From assembly GCA_014218235.1 (NCBI GenBank), contig CM024761.1, positions 94,919,648 through 94,983,647 of the forward strand: 64,000 nucleotides of DNA, read 5' to 3'. A program made the translations under genes and the position numbers. Source of the DNA: Colocasia esculenta. Lineage: Eukaryota; Streptophyta; Magnoliopsida; Alismatales; Araceae. The notes under the pieces are model-generated. The model was not told the DNA's origin and ran no database searches. It was given only the letters and a program-made list of their open reading frames with translations. How positions within the stretch are numbered: the stretch's first letter is position 1; each line of letters begins with the position of its first letter. Below, in pieces: positions 46,581 through 58,158 of this stretch.

Positions 46581-48105
46581 TCAACCCATTTGAGAACTAT
46601 AATGACATGAATGTGATTTTAATGCATAATATGAAGTGATTGATATTCCTTTCATTTGATATCATCTTTGATCTAGCTTGATATAAAATCTATCATGATA
46701 TGTTGTGATATGAATCTGTGGAGGATACATGTTAGAATGAATTTTCTTGGTTTAGAGCTTTTCTTCTATATGTTACTTGTTACATGTGGATTTTCCTTAT
46801 TACATGCTTTTCGAGGTTTCCATATTTTGTTCATCCATTGCACGCATGATTGGGAACGTTCTGTGTCACGACACTTACATGTTTGCGCGATTAGGCACAC
46901 CCCTCTTGTGGAATTGGAAGCTCTTTGTCGGTCATTCTGTATTGGCAGACTAGCGACCTTTTCTCTAAGACCTCTGTAAGTCTCCGTACTCTTTAGATTC
47001 CCTCATAGAGACCGAGCTGGTTGTACCATGAATTACACTGGAGATAGAGAGCACTTTTATCGTATACGATATGTCATTAGTCATACTCTTGTAAAGACAC
47101 TACAGATTTATGAAACATAAGATACGTTGTTATGCTGTCGAAATGATCTCTCAAGCCTTTGTCATACCTTGAACCCTATGATTGATCGTGTCCTTATTAC
47201 TATGAGCTTGTTATTGAAAATCTGTGGCCATAATATGTATATATTTGATCAGCACAACGTGGGACTACGATCCATTTGACTAATGCAAGTGCAATAAGGG
47301 CCCTATTTGGTCTTGTGGAGGAGAGCCTCATCGAACTTATTAGCCGCGGGAGTATAGACTTGTGGTGCTTGGCATGGCACTGGTATGTGTGCAAGATTTG
47401 TGTGAATGTGCTTTAATTTGATTTGATAAGTTTCATATGATACATTTGATCATGTGAATATGTGATGTTTGTGTGAATATGGCCAATCCTTGTGATACGA
47501 TTCTATTATTGAATTACCAGTCCAATACATATGAAAGTCAGTATTTGTTTCGTTATGATATTCATTCTATCTAGCCATTTGACTTGTTAAAAATGCACGC
47601 ATGTTTAGTCATCATGTTCCTGTTAAGATCTGCTTATTTAAAATGTTAATCATGTATATTAGTGCCCGCACATTGAGATGTAAATCCTACTGGGCTAGTT
47701 TGCTCACCCTATCATCCTAAACATTTCAGGTAGTGAAGAAGAATTCGTAGACACTAATGGGGTACGACATGAGTGAAGAGCACCCGTCACTTGTGGAGAT
47801 GAAGGACTAGGAATGGGAGATGAAGGACTAGGAATAGATGATTGAGTGGCATATGTAATGATGATACATTTTCATGAAGGTTATTATGAATTTGAATAAT
47901 GGGCCCTATTGATTGGCTCGGATGACGTAATATTTTTAACTACTTGAAAGGAAATGAAATAGAGAGTATTTTAGCTGGCAATATTATTGTCTCAAGTACG
48001 TTATTATATTTAGTTGTTACTCTGAGTTACTCGACTGTGATACTTATATTTGTATCGTTCGCACATCCCGATGTTTATTTCGGCTGCTAAATGTCGGGCG
48101 TGATA
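46581..48105 (+). mobile_element. Element 6, 5' LTR, 3' half
   Basis: This parallels 54207-55698 of the 3' LTR, beginning at TCAACCCATTTGA (54208 TCAACCTATTTGA) and ending ..GTCGGGCGTGATA. It holds the ..CATAGAGACCGAGCTGGTTGTACC segment (about 47001-47029), CCTACTGGGCT (about 47687) and acceptor-like TTTCAG|GTAGTGAAG at 47729. The first 1.5 kb is missing: element 5 inserted here, and the far side is lost in the junction at 26557/26558. Confidence 0.92.
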
Positions 48106-48107
48106 GT

Positions 48108-48120
48108 TGGTATCATAGCC
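48108..48120 (+). other. Primer-binding site of element 6
   Basis: TGGTATCATAGCC lies two bases after the LTR end, with one mismatch (T for G) to the initiator tRNA-Met complement. The same T occurs in element 8. Confidence 0.88.
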
Positions 48121-48290
48121 TGAACTCTTAAGGTCCAAGGGAATAGCAATATAGAATGAAACTAGATCACACGAGTCAAAAATCTGTCATACCTAATGTG
48201 GGCTTGGGTAGAGCTATGGGTATAGAAGTCACATGTATTATACTTAGATGTTTAACTTATATTATCATCTTGAATGTACTTACTACCTCA

Positions 48291-49220
48291 ATGGCTGTTG
48301 AATGAGCCCAGGCTAGAAACATGCAACTAACCTTACAGAACTTGACTCAGGCAATACTACAAGCCACCCAGGGTAGGGGTAACCACGGAGCCGGTGATCT
48401 CCATCGGAATTTTCGAAGTATGAATCCACCAAGATTTGAAGGAAGTACTGACCCGGATGTTGCTAAACATTGGGTCAAAGAGATTGAAAGAATATTTGGG
48501 GTACTGCTGGTGACTTTCCAGTTGGAAAAGGATGCCAGGGCATGGTGGGAGTCGGTTGAAGCAACTCTGGAATGACAACAATTAACATGGGCACAGTTCA
48601 TTGAATGCTTCAACACCAAGTACTTTTCTGAAAGAGTCCAGGAGCGGAAGGCAGGCAAGTTTGCGGCTCTGAAACAGAGAGGACTGACTGTGGTCGAATA
48701 TGAGGCCCAATTCTCTCGTTTGTCCTGGTACGTCGTTCACTTGGTTGAGACAGAAATGATGAAGGAAAAACACTTTCTGAATGGCTTTAGGCCCCAGTAT
48801 ATCACCCAACTAGCGCCAATGGACATTCAAACCTATGTTGATATGATAAAGAAGGTTCAATTACTGGAAGACGCCATGGAGATAGCTGAACGGATCAAAG
48901 GAAAGTCAGTAAAGATAGAGCAAGTGTCTGCTACCAGAAAGTATCAATCGACCATTGGGTGGAAAAGGCCCAGTGGTGGTTTTATTGAACAAGCCGATAA
49001 AAAGCCGAAAGAGTTAGGCAAGCAGTTGGTTGTGGCAACTGTGGAAAGGTGCAAGCATTGTGATAAAGCTAGTCACCGGTCCAAACAATGATGGAGAGCA
49101 CAAGGGAGATGTCTGCATTGTGGAAGTCATGACCACAAGATTTCTTACTGCCCAATGCTTAAAGAACAAGCCCCACAAGAGAAGTGTCCGAATGGACAAT
49201 GAAGGCAATGCCACTTAATT
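48291..49220 (+). pseudogene. gag: Element 6 gag
   Basis: ATG at 48291 is followed after four codons by TGA; the frame then gives the family N-terminus (MQLTLQNLTQ..GAGDLHRNFRS), a DPDVAKHW motif and KDARAWWESVEATLE, followed by a stop. After a shift, 48690-49091 codes for YEAQFSRLSWY..MKEKHFLNGFRPQYITQL. The first knuckle (CKHCDKASHRSKQ) has lost its last Cys and is followed by a stop; the second (CLHCGSHDHKISYC) is intact in another frame. Decay is moderate. Confidence 0.92.
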
Positions 49221-49229
49221 ACAAGCTAT

Positions 49230-49606
49230 TCAAGAGCCTAAAGCTGTGGAAGAAGGAGGTGTGGTTGAAGGTACACTTACTATTCTTTCCCATTATGCAT
49301 TTGTTCTATTTGATATGGGAGCTACTCATTCCTTCATATCTCAAACATTGTTGACACCTTACCTGTAAAAGCCATCCCAATGAAATCTGGGATAGTTGTG
49401 TCAACCCATATTGGTCCTCGCACCAACCTTAGAAACCATTTTCCATCTAGTGAAGTGTTAATAGAAACTTAAAATCTACTTGCAAATTTAATATGCATTG
49501 AAATGGAGGGTTATGATGTGATACTAGGAGCAGACTGGTTGTCTGAACATGGGCTAGTGTCAATTGTAAGAAAAGTTAGGTAACATTTAGTCATCACCTA
49601 AAGCTA
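49230..49606 (+). pseudogene. Element 6 protease
   Basis: Follows gag with ..EEGGVVEGTL. The catalytic triad reads D-M-G (49312-49320) in place of D-T-G, so the protease would be inactive even if translated. Frame shifts follow before the EGYDVILGADWL segment near 49506-49545, the usual end of the domain. Confidence 0.88.
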
Positions 49607-51110
49607 GTGTTCTCAAAATATAGAAACCGCAGGAGACTTTCCCTCATCTCTGCACTACAAGCTAAAAGGATGATGAGGAAAGGTTGTATGGCCTTTCTAG
49701 CTATTGTTGTTACCGCAAAGAAGGAAGTCAAGATTGAGGACATCCATATTGTCAACAAGTATGCTGATGTCTTTCCCGTAGACTTGCCAGGAATCCCTCG
49801 TGAGTGAGAGGTCGATTTTACCATTGATTTGATCCCTAGAGCAGCACCAGTATCTAGGGCACCATATGAAATGTCCCCTGCGGAACTGAAGGAATTAAGG
49901 GAGCAACTGATGGAACTACTGGAGAAAGGATTTATCCAACCAAGCACTTCACCATGGGGTGCATCTGCCCTCTTTGTCAAGAAGAAAGATGGGTCGATGA
50001 GGCTGTGTTTAGATTACAGGCAACTGAATCAATTAACAATTAAGAACAAATATCCCTTGCCAAGGATTGATGAATTATTTGATCAACTGTCTGAGGCTAA
50101 ATATTTCTCTAAGATAGATCTCAGATCTAGCTATCATCAATTGAGGATCAAGGGAGAAGATAAACACAAAATAGCCTTCCGAAGTAGGTACGAGCATTAG
50201 GAATTCATTGTTATGCCTTTTGGACTAACAAATGCTCCTGCAATTTTCATGCAGTTGATGAATAGTATTTATCGCCCATATCTTGATAAATTTGTGGTGG
50301 TATTCATTGATGATATATGATCTATTGCAAAATAAAAGATGAGCATGAGGAACATTTGAGGATTGCATTGCAAATTCTGAGGGAGAATAATTGTACGCCA
50401 AGCTAAGTAAATGTGAATTCTGGCTTGAGGAGGTATCGTTTTTAGGGTACGTGGTAACCAAGGATGGTATCATTCTTGATCCATCAAAGGTAGAGGCAGT
50501 ATTGAATTGGGAAAGATCGACAAGTGTCACAGAGATCAGAAGCTTTCTGGATTAGCAGGTATTACAGAAGATTCATAAAGGATTTTTCAAAGATCGCAGT
50601 GCCATTAACCAAGCTGACCCGGAAGGAAAATCCATTTGAATGGACTGATAAGTGTGAAGAGAGCTTTAATAACTTGAAGAAGTATCTAACTTCTGCTCCT
50701 ATCCTTGCCCTACCCACTGAAGAGGGAGGATTTGAAATCTATTCAAAAGCTTCTGGAACAGGTCTAAGATGTGTCCAAATGCAACAAGGAAGAGTAATTG
50801 CATATGCCTCAAGAGAATTGAAGACCTACGAAGTAAATTACCCTATACATGACCTGGAATTAGCAGTCGTAGTGTTCGCCCTGAAAATATGGAGGCAGTA
50901 CATCTATGGTGAGCAATTCAAAGTCTTTTCTGACCACAAGAGTCTGAAATATCTATTCTCACAAAAGGAACTCAATATGAGGCAAATGAGGTAGTTAGAA
51001 TATCTCAAGGACTTTGACTTTTCCATTCAATATCACCCAAGGAAAGCCAATGTGGTGGCAGATGCTCTATGTAGACAACCAGAAGCTATGCTAGCTAGCA
51101 TGTTGCTGGG
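49607..51110 (+). pseudogene. pol: Element 6 RT and RNase H
   Basis: From 49607: a pre-RT segment (VNKYADVFPVDLPGIPRE), a TGA, PYEMSPAELKEL, WGASALFVKKKDG, DYRQLN, KIDLRSSYHQ and FIDD at 50303-50314, with a frame loss immediately after the catalytic pair. The connection and RNase H (50524-50994) are open: GYYRRFIKDF sits at the frame edge, with YASRELKTYEVNYPIHDLELAVVVF and KSLKYLFSQKELNMRQ. The catalytic TDAS motif reads SKAS here. The YHPRKANVVADAL end follows after a TAG. Not functional. Confidence 0.93.
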
Positions 51111-52651
51111 GGAATGGAAGTTAATAAAACAGTTTGCATGTTTGAATTTAGACATGGGAAAGAAGGAAAAACAGATGATGATTTCTAATATCCATTACAG
51201 TCCGATCTATTAACTGAAATCAAGGAGAAACAAGGAGAGGATCCCTTCTTAGTTGAGATTAGAGAGAAGCTAGAACAAAGACCAGAGTTTTCTGTAGCAG
51301 TTGATGGGAGATTACTATTCGAGGTAGAACATGTGTCCCTGATCATGGGGAACTCAAGAAGAAGTTATTGAATGAAGTTCATCAATCCAAGTACACAATT
51401 CATCCTGGATCAACAAATATGTACGAAGATTTGAAAAGGTCTTATTGGTGGTCGAATATGAAGAGGGATGTGGCCGACCATGTGGCATATTGTTTAACAT
51501 GCATGAAAGTCAAGGCTGAGCATTTCCGAATGGCCGGTGGATTGCTACCATTAGAAGTCCCAAAATGGAAGTGGCATAGCATCGGGATGGACTTTATCGT
51601 GGGATTGCCTAAGACTAGAGGTGGCATGGATGCGATTTGGGTGATAGTAGATCGATTGTATAAGTCGGCTCACTTCTTGCCGATTAAGAGCACATGGTCA
51701 GTATATGTGTTGGTTGTACTTTATGTTAAAGAAGTAGTTAGATTGCATGGGGTTTCATCTACTATAATATCTGATCAGGACCCTAGATTCACTTCACACT
51801 TCTGGAAGGGTTTACAAGCAGCAATGGGCACCAAACTAAATTTTAGCACTGCCTTTCATCCTCAGACTGATGGACAAACTGAAAGAACCAATCAAATTGT
51901 GGAGGACATGCTTCGTGCTCTTGTGCTAGTTTTTAGAGGACGATGGGATGACTAGTTGTACCTAATGGAGTTTGCATATAACAATAGCTACCAGGCAAGC
52001 ATCAAAATGACACTGTTTGAAGCCTTATATGGCAGGAGTTGCAGATCACCCCTTTGTTGGGAAGAGGTTGGAGAGAACCAATGGGTTGTGCCCGACTTAA
52101 TCGAAGCCACTGTCAGGAAGGTTCAGATCGTCAGGGAACGTCTGAAGATAGTGCAGTCAAGACAAAAAAGTTATGCAGATAAAAGAAGGAGAGAGCTGGA
52201 ATTCCAAGTGGGCGACCATGTTTTCTTGAAGGTCTCGCCTTCAAGGGGAATTCAAAGATTTGGGATCAAGGGAAAGTTGAGTCCCAGGTTTATCAACCCT
52301 TTTGAAATTCTTGAAAGGGTCGGTCAGGTGGCTTACAAACTTGCACTACCGCCACAACTGGCTAATGTACACAACGTCTTCCACATATCCATGCTGAGGA
52401 AGTATCTATTCAATGCCAACCATGTGATTAGCAATGAGGACTTGGAGATTCGGGAAGACCTGACCTATGAAGAGAAGCCGATTAAGCTACTGGATCGGAA
52501 GTTACAACGACTCAAGAATCGTACCATACCTATGGTCAAGGTCCAATCGAGTCGAGATGGCATTACAAATGCTACCTGGGAAACGGAGGAGAGAATGAAG
52601 AAAAACCACCCGAAATTATTCTCAGGTATGATGCTATATCATCATGTATAA
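51111..52651 (+). pseudogene. pol: Element 6 integrase with chromodomain-like end
   Basis: After a shifted linker, the frame from 51368 gives the zinc-binding region (HPGSTNMYEDLKR, VAYCLTCMKVKAEH) and an intact core: GMDFIVGLPKTRGG with the first Asp, SDQDPRF with the second, FHPQTDGQTERTNQ with the Glu. A TAG at about 51953 splits off the C-terminal part (51956-52651), which has VGDHVFLKVSPSRG, KGKLSPRF, AYKLALPP..FHISMLRKY and a chromodomain-like ATWETEERMKKNHPKLF. The core and C-terminal domain are intact apart from that one stop. Confidence 0.94.
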
Positions 52652-52672
52652 ATTTGGGGAGCAAATTTTCTT

Positions 52673-52685
52673 ATGTGGGGGAGGA
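52673..52685 (+). other. Polypurine tract of element 6
   Basis: ATGTGGGGGAGGA abuts the 3' LTR start TGTAATGCCCC at 52686. The motif TTTGGGGAGCAAATT precedes it, as in elements 2 and 5. Confidence 0.9.
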
Positions 52686-55600
52686 TGTAATGCCCCAGAA
52701 AATTAAATGATAAGAAAATAGAAAATAAATAAAACTGGTGAATTGAAATAAAATAAATGACTTGATTAAACTCCCAAAGTGTGAAATTAGCTATTAATCA
52801 TTTTGGGCCAATACAACTCTAAATGGGACAAAGATCAAAACCCAATTGCAATAATCACCAAAATTCGTGACCATAAATATGCAGAAATTAGGAAAAGGCA
52901 AATTAAGGCTAAAACAATGGTAATTAGCCATTCATAGCAACCAAAATCGAACCCAGCCATGGGAGGGTGTTTCCTAATGCCATTGCTACTCCAATTGGGA
53001 GGAGAAATCACAAAATATGGAAGGTGCCATGCATAAATTGCAACCCACCTTTCCTATGCTCATTAGGACATGAAATAAACCCTAAACCTATAAGAGATCA
53101 TCACAAGACTTTTGGGGGAAGTTTGGCATTGTGTTGGGGACGTGAGGAGGTGGACTAGATCTCTGGGAGAGGAGGATATTGGCCAGGAGGACACCATCTT
53201 CTCCGACCTAGTCTCTACTGCGACCTGTGAAGAAGACCTTCTTAGATCCACTAAAAGGTAGGTCATCTTGGGCCAAAACTAAACTAGGGATATACAATTT
53301 GGAAGAGCATCGTGTCTAGTTTATTTTGCATCTATTTTGCCCAATTTCCATAAAGCACGTTCGTCGTGTTAGGCATTTTCCATAAGTCGTGCAAGTTTAG
53401 GGTTTCTCATGGTTATACTATGTTTTACGAATATCTAGGTCATTTTGGGGTCAAACCAAATCATGGTTCGCTTCTACTGGATGTCCTGAACACTTTTCAT
53501 GTTGAGAGTTTTGACTAGATGTCATTAGATTTCAAGTTATAACTCTATCATGAAGGGTGTATCATTTTTCTGCATTTTCGGGTAAGATCCAAGAACGCGA
53601 CGCATCCAGATGTTGCGATTCTTCATGTATGAACGCGTCGTACTGGTATGTCGTGATTCAGAAAAAGATGACCGAGTCTTCCGTCGTGATTTAAGTTTGA
53701 CTGGTCATCCCTGACACCTCAAACTGTGTGTCGCGTGGGTTTCTAAAACCGTCATCAACGCGACGGCATGTGCCGTCGTGATTTGTCAGTTTCCCTCCTT
53801 TCTGATTCCGTACAGTTTTTTATTCGGAGTTTGAAATCCATGCAAGAACGCGACGTAGTGAAGCATCGCGATTAAGGACTCATGACGACATAACATTCTG
53901 TGGCGTTGTGAATGCGACAAACAAGGCTATCGCGATTCTAGTCAGGCATTCGATCGGGTAATTGATTCAGGTTTGAAAGGCGAACATCTATCATGTCGCG
54001 ATTTAAATGCGACAACAGGGTCCATCGTGATTTGTTTGTCTTCACACCGAGTGTTGTTTAACCATGCATTGTTATTGGAAAGCGACGTATGAACCCGTCG
54101 CGATTCAAAGACCGACCCGAGATTGTTCCTTTCAGTTGGTCAGTCAACATGTGTATTAGCTTAGTCTATAATCATGCTACTTAGTGATGCATTGGCCCAA
54201 AAGTGATCAACCTATTTGAAAACTATGATGACATGAATATGATTCTGATGCATAATATGAAGTAATTGATATTCCATTCATTTGATTATCATCTTGTGAT
54301 CTAGCTTGATATAAAATCTGTCATGATAAGTTGTGATATGAATCTGTCGAGGATACATGTTAGAATGAATTTGCTTGGTTTAGAGATTTTTCTATCATGT
54401 TACTTGTTGCATGTGGATTTTCCTTATTACATGCTTTCCGAGGTTTCCATATTTTGTTCATCCATTGCATGAATGATTAGGAAAGTTTCGTGTCATGACA
54501 CTTACACGTTTGCACGATTAGGCACGCCCCTCTTGGGGAATTGGAAGCTCTCTGTCGGTCATTATGTATTAGCAGACTAGGGACCTTTTCCCTAAGACCT
54601 CCATAAGTCTCCATACTCTATAGATTCCCTCATAGAGACTGAGCTGGTTGTACCATGAAGTACCCTGGAGATAGATAGCACTTGTACCGTGTATGATATG
54701 TCATTAGTCATACTCTTGTCAAGACACTAAAGATTTATGAAACATAAGATACATCATTATGCTATCCAAATGATCTCTCGAGCATTTGTCATATCTTGAA
54801 CCCTATGAATGATCATATCCTTATTAATATTAGCTTGTTATTGAAAATCTATGGCCATAATATGTTATGTTTGATCAGCACAATGTGGGATTTGGTCCAT
54901 TTGACTAATGCCTGTGCAATAAGGGCCATGTCTGCTCCTGGGGAGCAGCACCCCATCGTACTTATTAACCACGGGAGTATGGACTTGTGGTGCTTGGCAT
55001 GGCACTGGTATGTGTGCAAGATTTGTGTGAATATGCCTTCGTTTGATATGATACATTTGTTCATTTGAATATGTGATATCTGTGTGAATATGGCCAATCC
55101 TTGTGATACGATTCTATTATTGAATTACAGGTCCAATACATATGAAAGTCAGTATATGTTTCATTATGATATTCATTCTATTCTGCCATTTGACTTTTTA
55201 GAAACGCATGCATGTTTAGTCATCATGTTCCTATTAAGATCCTGCTTATTTAAAATATTAATCATGTATATTAGTGCCCGCACGTTGAGATGTAAATGCT
55301 ACTGGGCTAGTTTGCTCACCCTATTATCCTAAACATTTCAAGTAGTGATGAAGAATTTGTGGACACTGATGGGGCAGGGCTTGAGTGAAGAGCACCCGTC
55401 ACTTGTGGAGATGAAGGACTAGGAATAGATGTTTGAGTCGCATATGTAATGATGATACATTTTCATGAAGGTTATTATCAAATTTGAATAATGGGCCCTA
55501 TTGATTGGCTCGAATGATATAAGGTTTTTAATTAGTTGAGTGGAAATGAAATAAAGAGTATTTTAGCTCGCAATATTATTGTCTCAAGTATGTTGTTATA

Positions 55601-55698
55601 TTTAGTTGTTACTCTGAGTTACTCGACTGTGATTCTTATATTCGTATCGTTCATGCATCCCGATATTTATTTCCGCTGCTAAATGTCAGGGCGTGGCA
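52686..55698 (+). mobile_element. Element 6, 3' LTR, about 3.0 kb
   Basis: It starts TGTAATGCCCCAGAAAATT and ends GTCAGGGCGTGGCA. It has CTATAAG at 53088-53094, donor-like AAAAG|GTAGGTCATCTTGGGCC at 53258, an array of CGCGACG / CGTCGCGATT-type motifs (about 53590-54110), the GAGACTGAGCTGGTTGTACC segment (about 54636) and TACTGGGCTAG (about 55300). The acceptor position reads TTTCAAG|TAGTG here, one base away from the TTTCAG|GTAGTG of its own 5' LTR. The 5 bases after it, TAATA, lie in element 7. Confidence 0.94.
53088..53094 (+). promoter_or_regulatory. TATA-like box in element 6 LTR
   Basis: CTATAAG lies 170 bases before the donor-like site, matching the spacing in the solo LTR at 28818 (171). 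A conserved CTTTTGGGGGAAGTTT follows about 20 bases on. Confidence 0.5.
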
Positions 55699-56395
55699 TA
55701 ATACCTTTCTCCAGCAATTCATGTAATTGTTTCTTCAATTCTTTGAGCTCTGCCGGTGGCATTCTGTACGGTGCTTTCGAAATTGGCATAGAACCTGACT
55801 GCAATTCCACTGTAAAAATCACTTCTCTGTGTGGAGCTAGACCTGGCAAATCATCCGTCAATACATCTGCAAATTCCCTGACTATTGGAACTACTTCAAC
55901 TGACTTACCAGACTCAATGAAACTTGCTAATGCTAGATAAGCTACACAACCCGCATTCAACAACTTCCTAGCACTAAGTGCTGAAATTATAAACTTGGTA
56001 GTGTAAAACAGCATACCTTGAAATTCAAATACTTCTCCATTAGGGTGACAAAATCTGACCCTCTTCTTTTTGCAATCAACCATTGCACCATAGGCTTCTA
56101 GCCAGTCCATACCCAGAATTTTATCATAATCTCTTAACTGGAAAGCATACAATCTAGAAGGCAACTGATTTCCTTGTATCACAATAGGAACCTCATCTAT
56201 GTAACAAGAAGTGAGCATAAATTCTCCTGAAGGAACCTCTACCACTAACTCACACAACCTTTCTTCTAACGGATCCACCATACCATCCATAAATTCCTCA
56301 GAAATAAAAGAATGTGAAACACTTGGATCAATTAAAACTCTTGCTGAAAAGTCATAAATATGCAATATACCTTCAATTAGATTGGAAGCCTCTAC
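55699..56395 (-). pseudogene. Element 7 protease and RT start, cut by element 6
   Basis: A minus-strand open frame of about 228 codons. It starts in the protease, whose catalytic triad reads D-P-S (LIDPSVSHSFIS) where other copies have D-T-G, or D-P-G in related families. It passes through YDKILGMDWLEAYGAMVDC, the linker, and the pre-RT VREFADVLTDDLPGL..APYRMPPAELKELKKQL, and stops at LLEKGI where element 6 begins. The rest of pol lies beyond element 6 and is not in the window. The sequence differs clearly from elements 2, 5, 6 and 8, so this is a separate chromovirus family. Confidence 0.9.
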
Positions 56396-57523
56396 ATGTG
56401 CCTAGGTGATAGACATAACCTGGCCTTGACCACACTGGGGCAGTGCTCCTCTACCTCGTCGTACTGGTGGTTGCTGGGGCTACTACTGCTGCACTTCTTT
56501 ACCATATCCATATTCCCTTGGATAGGGACAATTCCAAATCAAATGTCCCGGTTGATCACAATTGTAACACATATAGCTGGTGGGATTATAGGCTGCCTTG
56601 TTGTACTCTACTGTGACTGTTCCACTTCCGACCAGTAACCTTGCCCCTGCTGGAAAAACTATTGGCGGCCTCCTCCTCAACCCCTAAATATTTTCTTCAA
56701 TTTTGAACCCCACTTGTTGAAACACAAGGAGGCTGATCCTCTCGAAAATGGCTGCTCTCTGTGCCGCCTCCTCCACAGTCCTGCACATGAGTGGTATCAC
56801 CGCATTCTGCAACTCTACCCTCAATCCACGAATGAAGTATTCAACCAGCATTGCATTGTTTGTTACACCATACGATGCATATCAACTAAGTGCCATAAAT
56901 CTCATCTGATATTCTAAAACAGAAGAATTCTCTTACTGCAAAGTCCGGAATTGCTCCCACTTAGCTTGCTGAACTTGTACTAGGTAAAATATATCATTAA
57001 ACACTTCCAGAAACTCCGACCATGTAATAGTATCTTCTGATCTACCTGTAAAAGTGGTTTGCATCTTTAACCTCCACCATTCTTGTGCAAAGCCCCGTAA
57101 CTGATAAGTAGCCAAAACCACTCTGTCTGTCGGTGGACACCTCATTGTCACAAAAACTCTTTCTATTTCATGAATCAAGTCTTCAGCTTTGTTTGGATTG
57201 GGTCCCCCAGTATAAGTAGGTGGCTGCAAACACAGAAATCTTTCAACCTGCATGGTTGGCTCTTCCGCTGCTCTCACTGGTGGTACTGGTGGCATAGGTA
57301 CCACAAGAGGTACGTCCACTCCTAGTGGTGGTGGGGGTGGTATAATTGGTACCGGTCCTGCCTCCTCAACAACCGAAGGCCCTGCAACTACTGGTTGTAT
57401 TGGACCCTGCTGGTCCAACCTTGTTCTTATCTGGGTTATGCTCTCCCATAGCCACTCAATCAATTGATGTGTTGTTTCCTCCGGCTCATCTCCCCCACCT
57501 CCCTAGTCTCTCCTATCAGCCAT
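56396..57523 (-). pseudogene. gag: Element 7 gag
   Basis: The start is put at ATG 57523-57521 (MADRRD), followed by a TAG and then an open stretch from 57463: ESITQIRTRLDQQG, a Pro-rich linker (IIPPPPPLGVDVPL), LQPPTYTGGPNPNKAEDLIHEIERVF, and the capsid motif QEWWRLK. Later frames give the single zinc knuckle CYNCDQPGHLIWNC (about 56570-56530), intact. One knuckle rather than two, and the Pro-rich N-terminus, set it apart from the element 5/6/8 gags. Several stops make it a pseudogene. Confidence 0.9.
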
Positions 57524-57648
57524 TTCCAATTCCTACACATACAACATTCCAACCACATATACATTAACAAATCAGTACAAAACCTAGTGGACTAATGTGG
57601 AAATTAGGCTATGTAATCTCCCAGTTCCTTCATATTTACATTGACCTT

Positions 57649-57660
57649 GCTCTGATACCA
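57649..57660 (-). other. Primer-binding site of element 7
   Basis: The minus strand reads TGGTATCAGAGC followed by AAGGTC, two bases inside the LTR edge at 57663. It is identical in layout to element 3. Confidence 0.9.
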
Positions 57661-57662
57661 AC

Positions 57663-58158
57663 TGTGACGGACCACATCGATCAAACCCGTTAACCTAATA
57701 ACGAGCTTGAGCCGACTCCGCCTCCCGCGAACAAGCCGAAGCCTCGCCAGAGATATCAACACACATCTCTCTGAAAATTTAAAGGAATACAATGATAAAT
57801 ATAAGATTCAACATCTCACACATATTTACAATTAATTTACATAGCCAAATTTCAACAAAAGTCAAACTCAAGTACAAAAGCCTAGGGCATACCCCGAGGC
57901 ACAACAGAAAAGTAAATTACACTGTTGGAGGCGTCGACCCAACACCACTATGATGCTGCTCTGGACTAGAAGATAGGTGAGAAACCTCTTTCTCTCCCTC
58001 ACCTGAAAGCAATAATGGGGTGAGCCTCACTAGTCACTGGCTCAGTAGGGAAATTCCCTCAAAACCCAGAAACCATAAAACACAGGAGAAGCAGGAGTAT
58101 AACACGGTTAGTTATAGCTAATAGGTCTACCTGAGCATGAAATTATGATCACATTGCT
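57663..58158 (-). mobile_element. Element 7, 5' LTR, 3' part
   Basis: The minus strand ends ..GGTCCGTCACA at 57663. It includes the CTACTGAGCCAGTGACTAG motif (about 58055-58030) and acceptor-like TTTCAG|GTGAGGGAG at about 58000. It is cut at 58158 by element 8; the base group TTGCT (58154-58158) should be the target duplication. Confidence 0.88.
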
